64,000 bases of DNA from Caenorhabditis elegans (taxonomy: Eukaryota; Nematoda; Chromadorea; Rhabditida; Rhabditidae), in contig NC_003281.10 in the NCBI RefSeq assembly GCF_000002985.6, forward strand, positions 12,462,001 through 12,526,000, in the 5' to 3' direction. Shown here piece after piece: positions 10,386 through 22,534 of the stretch. The position numbers and the translations under genes are program-made. Numbering within the stretch: position 1 is the stretch's first letter; the number at the start of each line of letters is the position of its first letter. The notes under the pieces are model-generated. The model was not told the origin of the DNA. It worked only from the letters and a program-made list of their open reading frames with translations, and made no database searches.

Positions 10386-10939
10386 TTTTATTATTTTTTT
10401 CAATTGTAGTTTTAACTTGGAGTTTTGTAACGATCTAATTAATGATCTTTTCTTTGTTTTTTTTTCCATTTTTTTATTTTTTTCTAAATCATAAATTTCT
10501 CTGATATGTTTTTGAAATGTCTAAAATAAAACCAAATTTTCAATTTCATTTTTAAACGCAAAATTAATATCATAACACTTCGAATTTTCAGAGCGTACCC
10601 CCTGTTGCGCTATTTTATAGCCTAAAGCATTGTGCTCAAAGAGCCCCCCCCCCCTCCGCACACTTTTCTTGCTTTTCCTCCTCCTTCCCTTTTTAAGGGG
10701 AAGAAAATCGATAGTGTAGTAAAAGCTGAGAGACGCAGAGAAACATGGAAAGTGGCGTACGTCATCGAGGGCTCCGTGGAGCTCCAAATGAGGAGCATGT
10801 GCTCATTTTCAGAGGGGAGAAACCTTCTTAACTTTTTTTTGTGTTTGAGGACTCATCACAAAAAAATTTTAATTTCAGACTTTCAATCTAAATGCTCAGA
10901 ACTTAGTGTTAATCCAAATAAAATTTCTGTTTTAAAAAA
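10386..10939 (+). promoter_or_regulatory. Region between the Pro/Gln-rich gene and cccp-1, with a probable trans-splice site
   Basis: The first part is the 3' tail of the Pro/Gln-rich gene, with AAAATAAAACC near 10520. A C11 tract and CT-rich sequence lie at 10644-10700. A TTTAATTTCAG acceptor ends at 10878, 61 bases before the cccp-1 ATG, and is a good spliced-leader site. I see no other gene here. Confidence 0.45.
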
Positions 10940-13900
10940 ATGGAAGAAGACGTAGTGGAGTCGTGTGAAGCAACACCGGTAAGTTTTTTATTTTATTTGT
11001 ATTATTATTAAATTTTTCAACATTTTGGCGTTTTAACTGAAGTTCGAGAATTTAAAAAAATTTAAATTTTATTTTTGAACTGTTAAAAAAATAATATAGT
11101 AAAGTTATAACTATATATATACAACACTATATATACTATATAACTATATATATATATACACCTTTTTCCCAGACAAATTCCACATATGGAACACCTGTTC
11201 GTGTAGCATCGCCCCTTATTCATAACGAAGATGACGTCATCCCGACGACTGCCGTGGAAAATTCCTTATACTCGAAATGTAATGCAGTACAGGAACAAGA
11301 ATTTGAGAGGTTTGTGGGAAGTTTTTTTTGTGGAAAAAAAAATTTAAAATTGCAGATTAGAGTCGCAAAATGCAGAATATCGAGAAAAGCTGCTGAGAAC
11401 AATTCGAGAACGGGATTTGAATGAGGAACTTTTGAAGTAGGTTTTCCGAAAAATGTCGAAAATAAAAATTCGTAAGCATGAATTTTGATGTAAAATTTTC
11501 AGTTTTCAAATTTTGCAGTGCGGAAACTGTAGATAACTTTTTCGCAGCTCAATTAAAAAATAACTTTCAAAAATTGTTCGAATTATATTTTTTTAAGGTT
11601 GTGTCTAAAACATGTTTCTAGGCCTAAGGCTTAGCTTAAGCCTAAGCCTAAGCCGAAGCCTAAGCCTAAGCCTACGCCTTAGCGTAAACCTAATCCTAAG
11701 CCTAAGCCTACGCCTAAGCAGAAGTCTAAGTCCAAGACTAAGCCTAGGCCTAAGAATAAGCCTAAGCCTAAGCCTCAGCGTGAGCTGAAGCCTAAACCTA
11801 AGCCTTAGCCTGAGCATAGGCAAAAGCCTAAGCCTAAGCCTAAGCCTAAGACTAAGCCTAAGCCTAAACCTAAGCCTAAACTTTAGCCCATTTTTGTTTG
11901 CAGAAATGTTCAAAATCAGCACAAAAAAGAGTTGGATGCTCAAGTGCGAAGAATTCGAGAATTAGAAGTTCAACTCAAAACCACAACGGACAGAGGACTG
12001 GCTCAGGAAGCACATTTTAATGTGACAACTAAAGAAATGTCACAGAAATTTAATTTGGCTCTTCAGCAGGTATTTTTTTTGTTTTTTTGATGTACAATTT
12101 TTCAGCAATTTTCATTTAAATATGGGCCACAATTTCAGGCCACAAAAAAAGCCGAACAATGTGATAAGGAAAAGAACGAAGCGGTTGTAAAATATGCAAT
12201 GAGAGAAGGAGAAATGATGAAGTTAAGGGACGAAATTTCCAAGAAAGATAGTAATATGAAAGTGATCAAAGAGGAATTGGAAGCTGCAAGGAAAGCACAG
12301 AGTCAGGAAAATTTGGATGATTTGGAGAAAACCGTGCAGAACTTGAAAGTCGAGATTGAAAAGTTGAAGCATGAACGTTTTGATTTTGAAAATCGAATGA
12401 AGATTGCCGAGAAACGAGTTGAGGTGGGACTACGACTTTCAAACAAAATAGGCAAAAAGAGCTTTTTGACTGGAAATTTAAAATTTTCCAAAATTTTTTA
12501 AATCCGTTTTTTAATGGTATTTAATAATTTTAGCATCATATGAATCAGGGGAATTTCAAAATTTGCCCAGCTCGGCAAATTTGGCAAATTTGCCACACAT
12601 CCCTGATATGAATGGTTTTTAATCATTTCCCCACTAGACGTACCCCACGCCTACCTCCCGCCTACATTGCCGCCTGAGCTTACTCTTCTTTCTATTCTGA
12701 GCTTAACCTTCAATGTGTAAATACCATACCAAACACCCGATTTTACGCCAGAATGCAGAAAATAGGCGCTAGGTAGGCAGGCGAGAACGCATGATGATTG
12801 ACCGACAATTCTACAAAATCATGTGGTGCAAGGCTGTCCCATTGCTGTTTGATCTACAAAAAATGCGGCAATTTTTTGCCCGAAAAAGTGTGACGTCAGC
12901 ACGTTCATAGCCATGCGAAATCAGTTGAGAACCCCCTCTTCTCCCGCATTTTTTGTAGATCTACATAGATCACACCGAAATGAGGCACTGCCGAAAAGTT
13001 GAAAAAAATTCTGACGATTTCTGAGAATGCGTATTACACAACTTATTTGACGAGCATAATATCTCGTAGCGAAAACTACAGTAATTCTTTAAATAAGGCT
13101 ACTATTGCGCTTGGGTCGATTTCCGGATACAATTTATTATTCGATACAATATTTTTGTTGAAAACACAAAAATCGAGCCCGTAAATCGACACAGTCGCTA
13201 CAGTAGTCATTTAAAGAATTACTGTAGTTTTCGCTACGAGATACTATGCTCGTCAAATATGTTGTGTAATACGCATTCTCAGAAATTAGTGTTCCTGTAA
13301 TATTTTACATTAATTTTTAAAAAATGATTTTCAGAGTTTATCATCCAACCTATCAGAGTCCAAACAACAGGGAGATATGCTCAGAAAGCAACTGATTCAG
13401 GCAAAGGATGATAAACATATTATTCAGGTACAATATTCATGGATTTCTGGCTTCCCTCATAAATTGAAATGGAAGAGTTTGCCGAATTAGGCCATTTTGT
13501 CTCGGCCATATCTGGGGTAGATTTACGGCGCGTTGCGTGTCGCGTCGCGGCTCGAATGTAAAACTAAATGTATACGCGTTGTCCGGCGGGCAATTGTCAA
13601 TGGAGCGCAAAAAATTCAATGAGGAAGGCCAGAACCCCGTGATTTTCACAAACATATAGCTCTTGAGCTCTTGATTACTTTGCTCTTTTCAGCAATACGA
13701 AGTAAAGCTTCAAACAAGTACTGCTGAACTTGAACGTCGACTCCGAGAATCTGAGCATGACGTAGAACGACTCCGAACTTCTCAACTGGAAATGGCAACT
13801 AAATTTGAAGAGGCTTCAAGAGAAAATACGGATCTTCTTTCCAAAATTGACATTCTTCAAGACCAACTGAGTTTAGAAGAGGATCGGCGGAAGCTTTGTG

Positions 13901-16900
13901 AAGAGCAAATCGATCGATTGAAAGGAGTTGAAAGTTTTGTGGAGAGTAGTAGCCATCGAATTGAAGAAACCGAAAAAGAACGAGAGACTGCAGAAGAAGA
14001 TCGAGAACAAGCGGAACTTGAAGCTGCAGAGTATAGGGAGCAAGTGGAGAAAATGTTGAAATTGACACAGGAGTTGACGGAGAGGAATATGGAGTTGCAG
14101 AGGAAGTTGAAAGATGAAGAAGGGAAGGTGAGTTTTTGTAGCAGAAGGAGATTTCCAAAAATGTATATATTACGCGGCAATTCAAAATTTAAAAAAATTT
14201 TGCTACTTGTGTATTACAAAAAAAATTTTGTTAGAATTTTGGACTATGGGCTTAGGCTTAGGCTGAGGCACAGGCTTCGGCTTAGTTTTGAGCTTAGGCT
14301 CAGGCTGAGGCTTAGGTTAAGGCTTAGGCTTTGACTTAAGCTCAGGCTTGGCGTCAGTGGGGGAGCGTTAGCTCCCCCACTGACGCTATTTAGGGTTAGG
14401 ATTACAGCGTTTTTTTCATTTTTCAAAGAGTTCCCGTTGGCCGATCAAAGCGAAATTGAACACAGAGACGTATAGGCCACTAAGAAGCTTCCGTGTAAAA
14501 TTTCAAATTGATTCCATCAAAACTCGCCGAGTTATGGAGCTTAAGGTGTTTTCAAAATGACCCTCAACTATTTTTTAAAATTTGAAAGTTTGGCGTTTTG
14601 TCAGTTTTCTCCCTAAGCTCACGAAAATTTAATGACAGGAGGATCGTAGCGAAATAAATTTTCTTGTGAATTTTCAGCCGATTTCGATTTACAGGAGCCG
14701 AGATATTAAGCTTGCAAATTAGAAAAAAGTTCGAGTCCGGGTGCGGGCGTCTAAATTTTTTTATGCCCTGTTTTTCGTTCACTCTGAAAACGCGCGTGTA
14801 ACTTGACGGTGGGTGGATGGATTTTGATGCGGTTTTTTGCTCTCTCTTCAAGAAGCTTGCCCCACCTCTGTATGCTTCATTTCAGAAAGATTGGAGCTCT
14901 TTGAGCCGAGATATGAAGAGTATTTTCGAGTATCCTCCAAAAATCACGTTTTTTTCTCATTTTTCGCCTCTTTTTTTTGCAGGAAAATTCGAGTTTTTGC
15001 GATTTTTACGAGATTTTTTAGCAGTTTATAGTACTCGACGAGATGCGTCGAAAAACATACAAATCATCCAGATCCATCAGCTATGAGCTCTTTTAGAGAG
15101 CTCCAAAGTCAAATTCGCAATTTTGACCTCCCCCCTCCCACTTCGGTGTGTTTTTTTCGTGTTTTTTCGCAAACCACCGCTTCGTGCGCTGTTGTCTTTG
15201 AGAAATCTTTGGTTCCAAGGTGAAATTGTTGTATAAAAAGATCGTAGGTACATTTTAAAGTAAAAATTATTCCGAAAAAGTGATTTTTTCATTTTGAAAA
15301 TCGAGGCAGAAAAAAAAATTTTTTCCAAAAACTTTTTTTTTCCCCTTCTCGTAGGATGGCGGTCGTTTGAGATATTTTGATTTTGAGGAAAAAAAATGAA
15401 ATTACAAATATTTCTAAAGCGATAGAGCAAAAAAATTTCGAAAATTGAGTGAAAACTCACTGAGATAACCGACCTTGAAGCAAGTTACTGCCGTTTTTGC
15501 GTTGTTCATTTTTCAACTTTGAGCGTTTATTATTCACTCAATCTGTGATCAATTTTAATTCTATTTTATTACATTGATTTAAAATTTGACGCTAAATCCG
15601 AAAAACTAAGTTTCAAAAAAATTTTAGTGAAAATTTTTTTCAGCACCGCCAAAAAATCGAGTTTTTCAGCACTGATTTTTTCGAATTTTTGCGATTTTTC
15701 ACTCATTTTTTAATGAATCTTTGTTTTCTTTTTTGTGTTCAATGAACAATATTTATGAAAAATGAAATCTACTAACAATTTGTGAAAAATTTATTTTTGA
15801 AAATATTTTGTGCCAGTTTGAAATTTTTCAAAAAATTAATTTTCTGCCTCTTGCCCAGAAAAAGTGGTTTGGTCTGGTGTTTCAACAATAATATTTTTGA
15901 AATCCTCACACCTTTTTTCATATTCCCTCATATTTTTGTAACCCAATTCTCACTTTGAAGGGAGATACAGGCGGGAGATACAGTTCGTTGAAGGGTTGGC
16001 TGCCAACACATCGCCACCCCACCCACAGAGAGACACACATTTACGAACCAATATATTCAAATATTACCTCCTGCTCTCAGTTTTCAAGATTTTATGATGA
16101 TTTTTACTTCATCAGAAAGAACACATTCTCTTTCCTATTTGCAGGGATAGTGGAAGACAAAAAAAACAATATGGATTTAAAATCAAAAAAAGAAATCCTT
16201 ATGACACACCGGCGGTATGGCGCGGCTTAAGCCTAAATAGCCACTTTTATCAAAATACATTTGAGCTCTGCTCGCGTTTTACTCTAACTTCTCAGGCAAC
16301 TCAAAAGTAATCTGTGGATATTTTTCAGTAATCTAAATGAAGATTATTTCTAAGAAACTTGAAAATTTTGTAATATTTGAAGGGATGCGAGCAATCTCTA
16401 CATATTTGCGATCAACCTTTGGAGATTTTTTTTCTTAGTGAAGTTATTGAATGCCAATATTCAAATTCCCATCTCATGGGAAGAAAAGTTCAAATTCTGT
16501 ACCTGCGTATATTTTTTTATAACTCCGTTTTTCCCACAAGAAAGGCCTTCTTCCCATAAGATAGGAATTGAAATATCGGCAGCATTCATAGGTACAGAAT
16601 TCGAACCTTTCTTTACATGAAATAGGAATTTTATATCAACCAAATTAACCCTCCAATAAAGTGAGACATTTGATGAATATAATCACTCTGATGATATCTA
16701 ATTCCGATGATTAATCCATTTTTCTTTCTCTCACACTTATGAACTAAAATGATTACTAAATTAAGGCGTGATATTCTAAGGTGTGATAACATATGATATT
16801 TATTTTTAAATTTAAATAAAGTTTTTTTTATTTTTGCTAAAGAACGAATAGTTTACAACCGCCGCGCTCAAATGTATTTTGATAAAAGTGGCTATTTAGG

Positions 16901-19900
16901 CTTAAGCCGCGCCATTCCGCCGGTGTGTCATAAGGATTTCCAATATTTCATTCAAGTTGGGCGTCCTACTATGTTTTTCGGGCCCTTAGGCTGGTTGGAT
17001 TGGGATTTCCAATGTTTTATTCCAGTTGGGTACCCTAAGTCTAAATAGCTCTTTTTCTTTTCTTTTGCGCTCCAAGCGCAAGGAAAAACCTTCTTGTAAC
17101 TTTTTAAGAGGGTTAGGCTTAGGCTTAGGCTCATACTTAGGCTTAGACTTATTCGGGGCTTTGGAGAAAAAAAAGACAGAGAGAAATTCCCACAAATTTC
17201 TAAAAATTTAGGAAAAAAAAAAGAAAAATGGGAAATTCCAAAGTTGGGTCAAATAATTATTTTAAAAATCCGAAAAATCGTTTTCTTGTATTTAAACATT
17301 TTGGCGGTTTAATCCTAAATAAATGCTCACTATTTCTCAAAAAAGTGTCAATTTTGGCATTTTGCAAAAACTGAAAATTAAGTACATTTAAATAAAAATC
17401 AGAATTTTTTAAATATAATAACGCGATTCATTTTGAATTTCTTTTAAATTTTTCACTAAAAATTTGAAAAATTTAACCAATTCTACTTCATTTAACCTCC
17501 CTAAACAAGTTTCAAAAATCTTAAAACGGTTATTTTTTTCATTTTGAAATAAAATTCATATTCCAAGATTTTTAAATACCTTTTCTGCAATATTAGATTT
17601 GAGGTAATGCTAATTAATTTCCAGAACACATCCCACAATTCTACTATCGAAAAACTTCAAGTTGAGCTAACAACAAGCTTGGAACTTTGCAAATCGTTTG
17701 AAGAGACCAATTTGAAAATTTCAGAGGAACTTGAAAATTTAAAAACAGAAATGCAAAAACCAGTGACATTGGAGTCACTTGAAGAAAATTTTTATAGGGA
17801 TAAATATGATGAAGCTTCGAGAAAATGTGAGTTTTTGGTAAAAGTTCTAAAAGCACAAATCTCTTTATTTTTCAGTGGAACAAACAGAAGCTAAGCTTGC
17901 AGAAGAGAAGAACAACTTCTCTGCATTTAAGAAGAAAACGAGTGCAACTTTGAAAGAGCTCAAATCCGAGTTGAGTGGATATCGGAAGAATAATGGAGCT
18001 GGAGACTCTGGAGCGGCTCTCGGAGCACACGTTTTGGCACCGCCAACTTCTTCGGATCCTTCAATGTCTTCGAGGTCGAGGGCTAGTTCAATTACTAGTA
18101 TTGATCGGGTTACGGTATGTTGGAATAGTTGAAAAAAATCTTCATTTTTCAAATTTTTGAAAAAAAATTAGATATTAAATATTATCGGTTTTTTCTATTC
18201 AAAAATCAAAATTTTAATAAATTTAAAAAATGATTTGGTACATTTTAACTTACAAAATTGAAAAAAAAAGAAAAAAAATTTTTGGTTTTTCTGAAATTGA
18301 AAAATAGAAAATTATCGTTTTCAAGTTTTGAAATTAAAAAAATTGGTATTTCGATTTAAAATAATTTTTTTTTAAATCATCAAAAATTATATTAAATTCA
18401 AAAAAAAAATTCTCTGAAAGCCCATACAAATCAAAACAATTTTTTTCTCCAAATTCAGAACAAATTTATAGAATTTTTTAAACTTTTTAATTGATATTTC
18501 TTTCAATTTTGCAACCAAAAATGGCAAAAATCACGTGATGTCAGAGTGTCCCATTTCGATTTGATCTACCTAGATCTACAAAAAATGCGGGAGTTGAATA
18601 AAACAAGCTAAAATTTAAAATTTATTTCTCAGAAAATTTGAATTTTCCGCCAAAATCCTTTTCTGAGATAATTTGAATTTCCCGCCAAAAAAATTCGGAG
18701 AAAATTTGAATTTCCCGCCAAAATCATTTTCTGAGAAAATTTGAATTTCCCGCCAAAAAAATTCGGAAAAAATTTGAATTTCCCGCCAAAATCATTTTCT
18801 GAGAAAATTTGAATTTCCCGCCAAAAAAATTCGGAGAAAATTCGAAATTTCCCGCCAACAAAAAGTTTCTGGCCTGTAAAAAATCACAGAAAAAGTACAA
18901 TTTTTCTGTCCAAATCGCTCCTTAAACTAAAATTTCTCCAGAGTACATCCCGTGAGGAAGAGGTCTCTTCAGCAGCTGGAGAAGAAGCCAAACGTATTGA
19001 AAACGAGGAGCAAAAGCTGAATATGCAACAGATTATGATCGATAAAATTGTAATTTTGCAACGAAAATTGGCTCGGAGGACTGAAAAATGCGAATTTTTG
19101 GAAGAACACGTCAGACAGTGCCTCGAAGAACTTCAGAAAAAGACCAAGTGAGCTTTTTTCTGTCATTCACGGGGTTTTGGCCTTTCTCATTGCATTTTTC
19201 GCGCTCCATTGACAAGCCGGACAACGCGTGGGAAAGCCGTGTACTCCACACGGACAAATACAAAAACCTAACGAGACCCATTGCTCCGGTGCGAAGCGTT
19301 TCTAATTGTCCATGGAGCGCGTTTTCACGTCGGTTTCAAAAAGTTGTAATTTTTCTGCAGACCGAATTGAGAAAATGTGGAAAATTTGAAATTTTCAGTA
19401 TGTGGCAATTTTTTTTGTTGCATTTTTTGATAATCAATCTGGTAAAACTACATGGTAATCATGTAGTTTTACAACTAAAATTGAGGCGCGACGCGACACG
19501 CAACGCGCCGTAAATCTACCCAAGATATGGCCGAGCCAAAATGGCCTAGTTCGGCAAACTCTTCCATTTCAAAATATGAAGGAAGCCTCTACTTTCTTAT
19601 TTTCAGAATAATTCAACATTTTGCACTTCGAGAAGAAGCTTCACTTCTTATGCCATCTGAAGGATCTTTGGAGAAGGTATTTTGGAATATTAATTTTATT
19701 TTAAAAATTTCAAAAAATATATTTTAGTTATTCGCAAATTGTGAATTTGTTCAAGTAAGTTGGAGAATGTTGTGATGTGAATTAATTTTTTTTTGTTTTC
19801 AAAATTTTGAAACTTGTTTAATTAGTTAAAACTCGCCGGAAAAATTTTCTAATTTTTAAAAAATTTTTTTACATTTTTGCCGGAAAATTTTCTCTGAATT

Positions 19901-22534
19901 TTTTTGGCGTCAAATTCAAATTTTATCATAAATTTTTTGGCGGGAAATTAAAATTTTCTCAGAAACATTTTTTCGGCGTGAAGTTCAAAACTTCTCTGAT
20001 TTTTTTTACGGGAGATTTACATTTTCTCAGAAACATTTCTTTGGCGCGAAATTCAAATTTTCTCAGAAACATTTATTTGGCGCGAAATTCAAATTTTCTC
20101 AGAAACATTTCTTTGGCGCGAAATTCAAATTTTCTCAGAAACATTTCTTTGGCGCGAAATTCAAATTTTCACGTGGTATCATGTTGTCCCATTACGGTTT
20201 GATCTACAAAAAATGCGGGAAATTTTTCCCTAAAAAATTGTGACGTCAACACGTTCTTAACCATGCAAAATCAGTTCAGAACACTGCGTCTAAATTTCCG
20301 CGATTCTCGTAGATCAAACCGATATGGGGCACTCTGACACCACGTGATTTTCTCAGAAACATTTTTGGCGGGAAATTCAAATTTTCTCAGAAAAAGATTT
20401 CGGCGGGAAATTCAAAATTTATCACAAATTTTTTTTGACAGGTAATTCAAATTTTCTCATAGCCAGAAAAAGATTTGGGCGGGAAATTCAAATTTTCTCA
20501 GAAACATTTCTTGGCGGGAAATTCAAATTTTCTCAGAAACATTTTTAGAAACTTCTAGGCAACTCTAGAAGCTTCTAGAAAACTAACGCAAACGTCAAAA
20601 TTTAGCTAATACAATATTTAACCCGATAAAAAGTTTTTGTATTATGTAGTTGATTTTCAAAATCCCCGGTCTGAATTTGATCTCACTGAACCATTAATAC
20701 TTCAGAAAACATACGTGTGAATTTACGAAAAACCTTTTGCCAAAACTTATTGGGTGGTAATTTCCGGAATAAAACGGATATTTTGTCAGGTTCCAATTGG
20801 TCGTAAAAGTGCTGCATACGCTCTGATGGGTGCCATGTTCACGTCTTCCGGAAATGAAAAGAAGCAAGTTCAAATTATGACGGAAGTGAATTCACGGCTT
20901 CAGGCGGTTCTAGAAGATGTTATTCAGAAGAATATATTAATGAGGGTGAGGGAAATTTCCTGAAAATTTTGAGAAACCAGAGAATTTCTAGAAAAACTCT
21001 GGAAAAAGACAAAAAAAATCTGGGAATTATAGAAAACTTTTAGAAACTTCTGGAAACTTTCAAAAATTCTGGAAAGTTCAAAAAACGTTTGCGAACCTTG
21101 AGGAATTTCTGGAAACATCTGGAAAGTTTTGACAAAATTCTAGGAGTTTTAGGAAACTTCTGGGAACGTTAAAATATTCTGGGAATTATGGAAAACTTCC
21201 GGGAACTTTTTAGAGAATTTGGAAAACTTTTGGAAAATTCTGGAAATTTTTTGGAATTCACGAGAAACTGTGATAGAGTCTTGGAAGTTTCAGGAAACTT
21301 CTGGAAAGTCTTAGCAAAATTCTAGAAGTATTAGAAATTTTAGGAAACTTTTGGAAAGTTCTGGAAAGTTGTAGGAAACTTTTTTAAAGCTTTCTCTGAC
21401 ATTCTAGATACTTCTGGAAAGTTAAAAACAAATTCTATGATTTTTTTTTGAAAACTTTCTAGGAAATTTGGAAATTTTCTGAAAAATTCAAAAAAGTTCT
21501 GAGAAACTTTTGGAAAGTTCGGAAAGTTAACAAAATTCTAGAAATTTCAGAAAATTAAAGGATTAAACGGGAACTTTCCAGAGAATTTGGAAAACTTCTG
21601 GAAAATTCTGGGAATTTTGGGAAATTTTTTAAAAGTTTCCTGTAATCTATCTAGAAAGTCCTGAAGAGTTAGAAAAAAGTTCAAGGAATTTTTTTTGAAA
21701 ACTTTCTAGAAAAGGTGGAAATTTTCTGAAAAATTCAAGATCTAGAAATTCTAAGAAATTTTTGGAAAATTCTGGAAAAGTTTTTAAAAAAATCTAGGAA
21801 TTTCTGAAAACTTCTGGAAAGCTAGTAGAAACTTCTAAAAACGTTCAAAAACTCTGGAACATTTTTTTAAAAATTCTAGGAAGTTTAGGAAACTTCTAGA
21901 ACTTTCTAGAAACTCCTGGAAAGTTAAAAAATAATTCTCGGAATTTTAGGAAAATTCCGGGAATTTTCTAGAGAATTTGGGAAACTGGTGGAGAGTTCTG
22001 GAAAGTTTAAAAAAGTTTAGGAACCTTGAGAAATTTCTAGAAACTTCTGGAAAGCTAAGAAATTCTGGAAATTCTACGAAACTTCCGGGGAATTTCTTGA
22101 AAACTTTCTAGAACCTTCTGAAAAAATTTTAAAAAAATTCTAGTAATTTAGGAAACTCCCAGAAAATTCTTGAGAACTTTCTAGGAAATTTGGAAATTTT
22201 CTGAAAAATTCGAGAAAGTTCTGAGAAACTTTTGGAAATTACTAGAAAGCTCTGTAACGTTCGGTAAGCTTTTCTGAAACTTGAGAAACTTCTAGACACT
22301 TTGAGAGATTTCTGGAAATTTCTGGAAATTTCTGAAAATTTTTAGGAAAATTAAATCTGAGCTTGAAGTGTGCAAAAAACTGAATATTATTGTTTATAAA
22401 ACATAAATTCAAAAAGTATAAATTTTCTTAATTTTCAGAGCTCCGTGGACACTTTATCAGCTGATAACACCCGTTTATCACGTGAAAACCGACTGCTAAG
22501 CCTATCGCAAGTTCGAACAACTCAGGATAATTAA
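10940..22534 (+). CDS. cccp-1: CCDC186-type coiled-coil protein, RAB-2 effector of dense-core vesicle biogenesis
   Basis: Thirteen exons with consistent phases encode 734 residues: 10940-10978, 11173-11309, 11356-11436, 11904-12069, 12139-12423, 13335-13427, 13693-14127, 17625-17826, 17876-18114, 18942-19147, 19607-19676, 20790-20945 and 22439-22534. After about 60 polar N-terminal residues the protein is nearly continuous coiled coil rich in Glu, Lys, Gln and Leu, broken by a Ser-rich linker (SSDPSMSSRSRASSITSID). The last four exons match the conserved tail of vertebrate CCDC186: the HFALREEASLL block, then an ALMGAMFTSS block and the RLQAVLEDVIQKNILMR block. Family members bind active Rab2 and act at the trans-Golgi with the EARP complex in sorting dense-core-vesicle cargo. 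No signal peptide or membrane helix is visible. The introns are packed with repeats, the largest being 3.5 kb. AATAAA lies at 22632-22637. The family call is firm; the symbol is from memory. Confidence 0.85.
11620..11886 (-). repeat. Interstitial telomere-like array (GCCTAA)n
   Basis: About 44 degenerate copies of CCTAAG/GCCTAA, the complement of the nematode telomere unit TTAGGC, fill most of the intron between cccp-1 exons 3 and 4. The array ends only about 18 bases before the exon 4 acceptor. Confidence 0.85.
12821..12990. repeat. Foldback family B, copy 2
   Basis: Full copy between cccp-1 exons 5 and 6, with the central TGACGTCAGCACGTTC retained and the left end reading ATGTGGTG. Confidence 0.85.
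13011..13305. repeat. Foldback family A, copy 6
   Basis: Full-length inverted repeat immediately next to family B copy 2 in the same cccp-1 intron, ending about 30 bases before the exon 6 acceptor. Confidence 0.85.
13438..13652 (+). repeat. Family C element, copy 2
   Basis: A nearly complete plus-orientation copy starts 11 bases after the cccp-1 exon 6 donor and almost fills that 265-base intron. Confidence 0.8.
14250..14345 (+). repeat. Interstitial telomere-like array (TTAGGC)n
   Basis: About 15 degenerate units of GGCTTA and GGCTGA in the G-strand orientation lie in the large cccp-1 intron, just before a perfect hairpin. Confidence 0.75.
14351..14386. repeat. Perfect 16-bp hairpin
   Basis: GCGTCAGTGGGGGAGC, a four-base loop GTTA, then its exact complement GCTCCCCCACTGACGC. 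The stem is GC-rich in an AT-rich intron. It abuts a 1.1-kb stretch (14390-15500) of unfamiliar sequence with moderate GC content and no supportable exon. Confidence 0.9.
14387..16189. other. Unassigned intronic sequence in cccp-1
   Basis: This part of the 3.5-kb intron contains no exon-like frame with splice sites. It is more balanced in base composition than neighbouring introns up to about 15500, which suggests an old repeat insertion, but I cannot match it to anything else in the window. Confidence 0.4.
16190..16942. mobile_element. Non-autonomous DNA element with ~75-bp terminal inverted repeats
   Basis: The left end at 16190-16265 and the right end at 16867-16942 are inverted copies containing CCTTATGACACACCGGCGG, GCGCGGCTTAAGCCTAAATA and AAGTGGC. 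The roughly 600 bp between them is not palindromic and holds no transposase frame. Unlike the foldbacks elsewhere, it has a unique interior. Confidence 0.8.
17105..17152 (+). repeat. Short interstitial telomere-like array (TTAGGC)n
   Basis: GGGTTAGGCTTAGGCTTAGG followed by diverged units, about seven copies, lies near the 3' side of the same large cccp-1 intron. Confidence 0.8.
18532..18593. repeat. Foldback family B, half copy
   Basis: One arm only, from CACGTGATGTCAGAGTG to AAAAAATGCGGGAG, in the cccp-1 intron before exon 10. An E2F-like array starts right after it. Confidence 0.75.
18615..18860. repeat. Tandem TTTGAATTTCCCGCCAAAA array
   Basis: About seven units alternate between two spacers (TCATTTTCTGAGAAAA and AAATTCGGAGAAAA), so the regular period is a two-unit block of about 66 bp. 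The array ends about 80 bases before the exon 10 acceptor of cccp-1. Confidence 0.8.
19166..19590 (-). repeat. Family C element, copy 3, split by an insertion
   Basis: The two parts, 19166-19260 and about 19466-19590, are the two halves of a reversed family C copy. The insertion between them, about 19261-19465, starts with a family D-like CCTAACGAGACCC and GGAGCGCG stretch. It begins about 20 bases after the cccp-1 exon 10 donor. Confidence 0.7.
19885..20545. repeat. GGCGCGAAATTCAAATTTTC tandem array interrupted by foldback B
   Basis: Units of about 35 bp, GGCGCGAAATTCAAATTTTC followed by TCAGAAACATTTCTTT, are very uniform at 20040-20165. A family B foldback at 20171-20346 splits the array, which resumes at 20352. 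Confidence 0.8.
20171..20346. repeat. Foldback family B, copy 3
   Basis: Full copy with ends ACGTGGTATCATG and ACACCACGTG and a central TGACGTCAACACG, inserted into the GGCGCGAAATTC array in cccp-1 intron 11. Confidence 0.85.
20945..22345. repeat. Heat-shock-element-like repeat field (TTCTGGAAA / GAAACTTC)
   Basis: About 1.4 kb of the last cccp-1 intron consists of irregularly spaced TTCTGGAAA, TTCTAGAA and GAAACTTCTGGAAA words. Many form three alternating GAA/TTC pentamers, the HSF binding pattern. A compact TCTAGAAGCTTCTAGAA precedes it at about 20562. I see no exon inside it. Confidence 0.75.

Noticed and set aside
14244..14426. Ser/Leu repeat frames and Arg/Leu repeat frames over the telomere-like arrays
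   Set aside because: Six-base repeats are open in several frames; there is no start or splice context.
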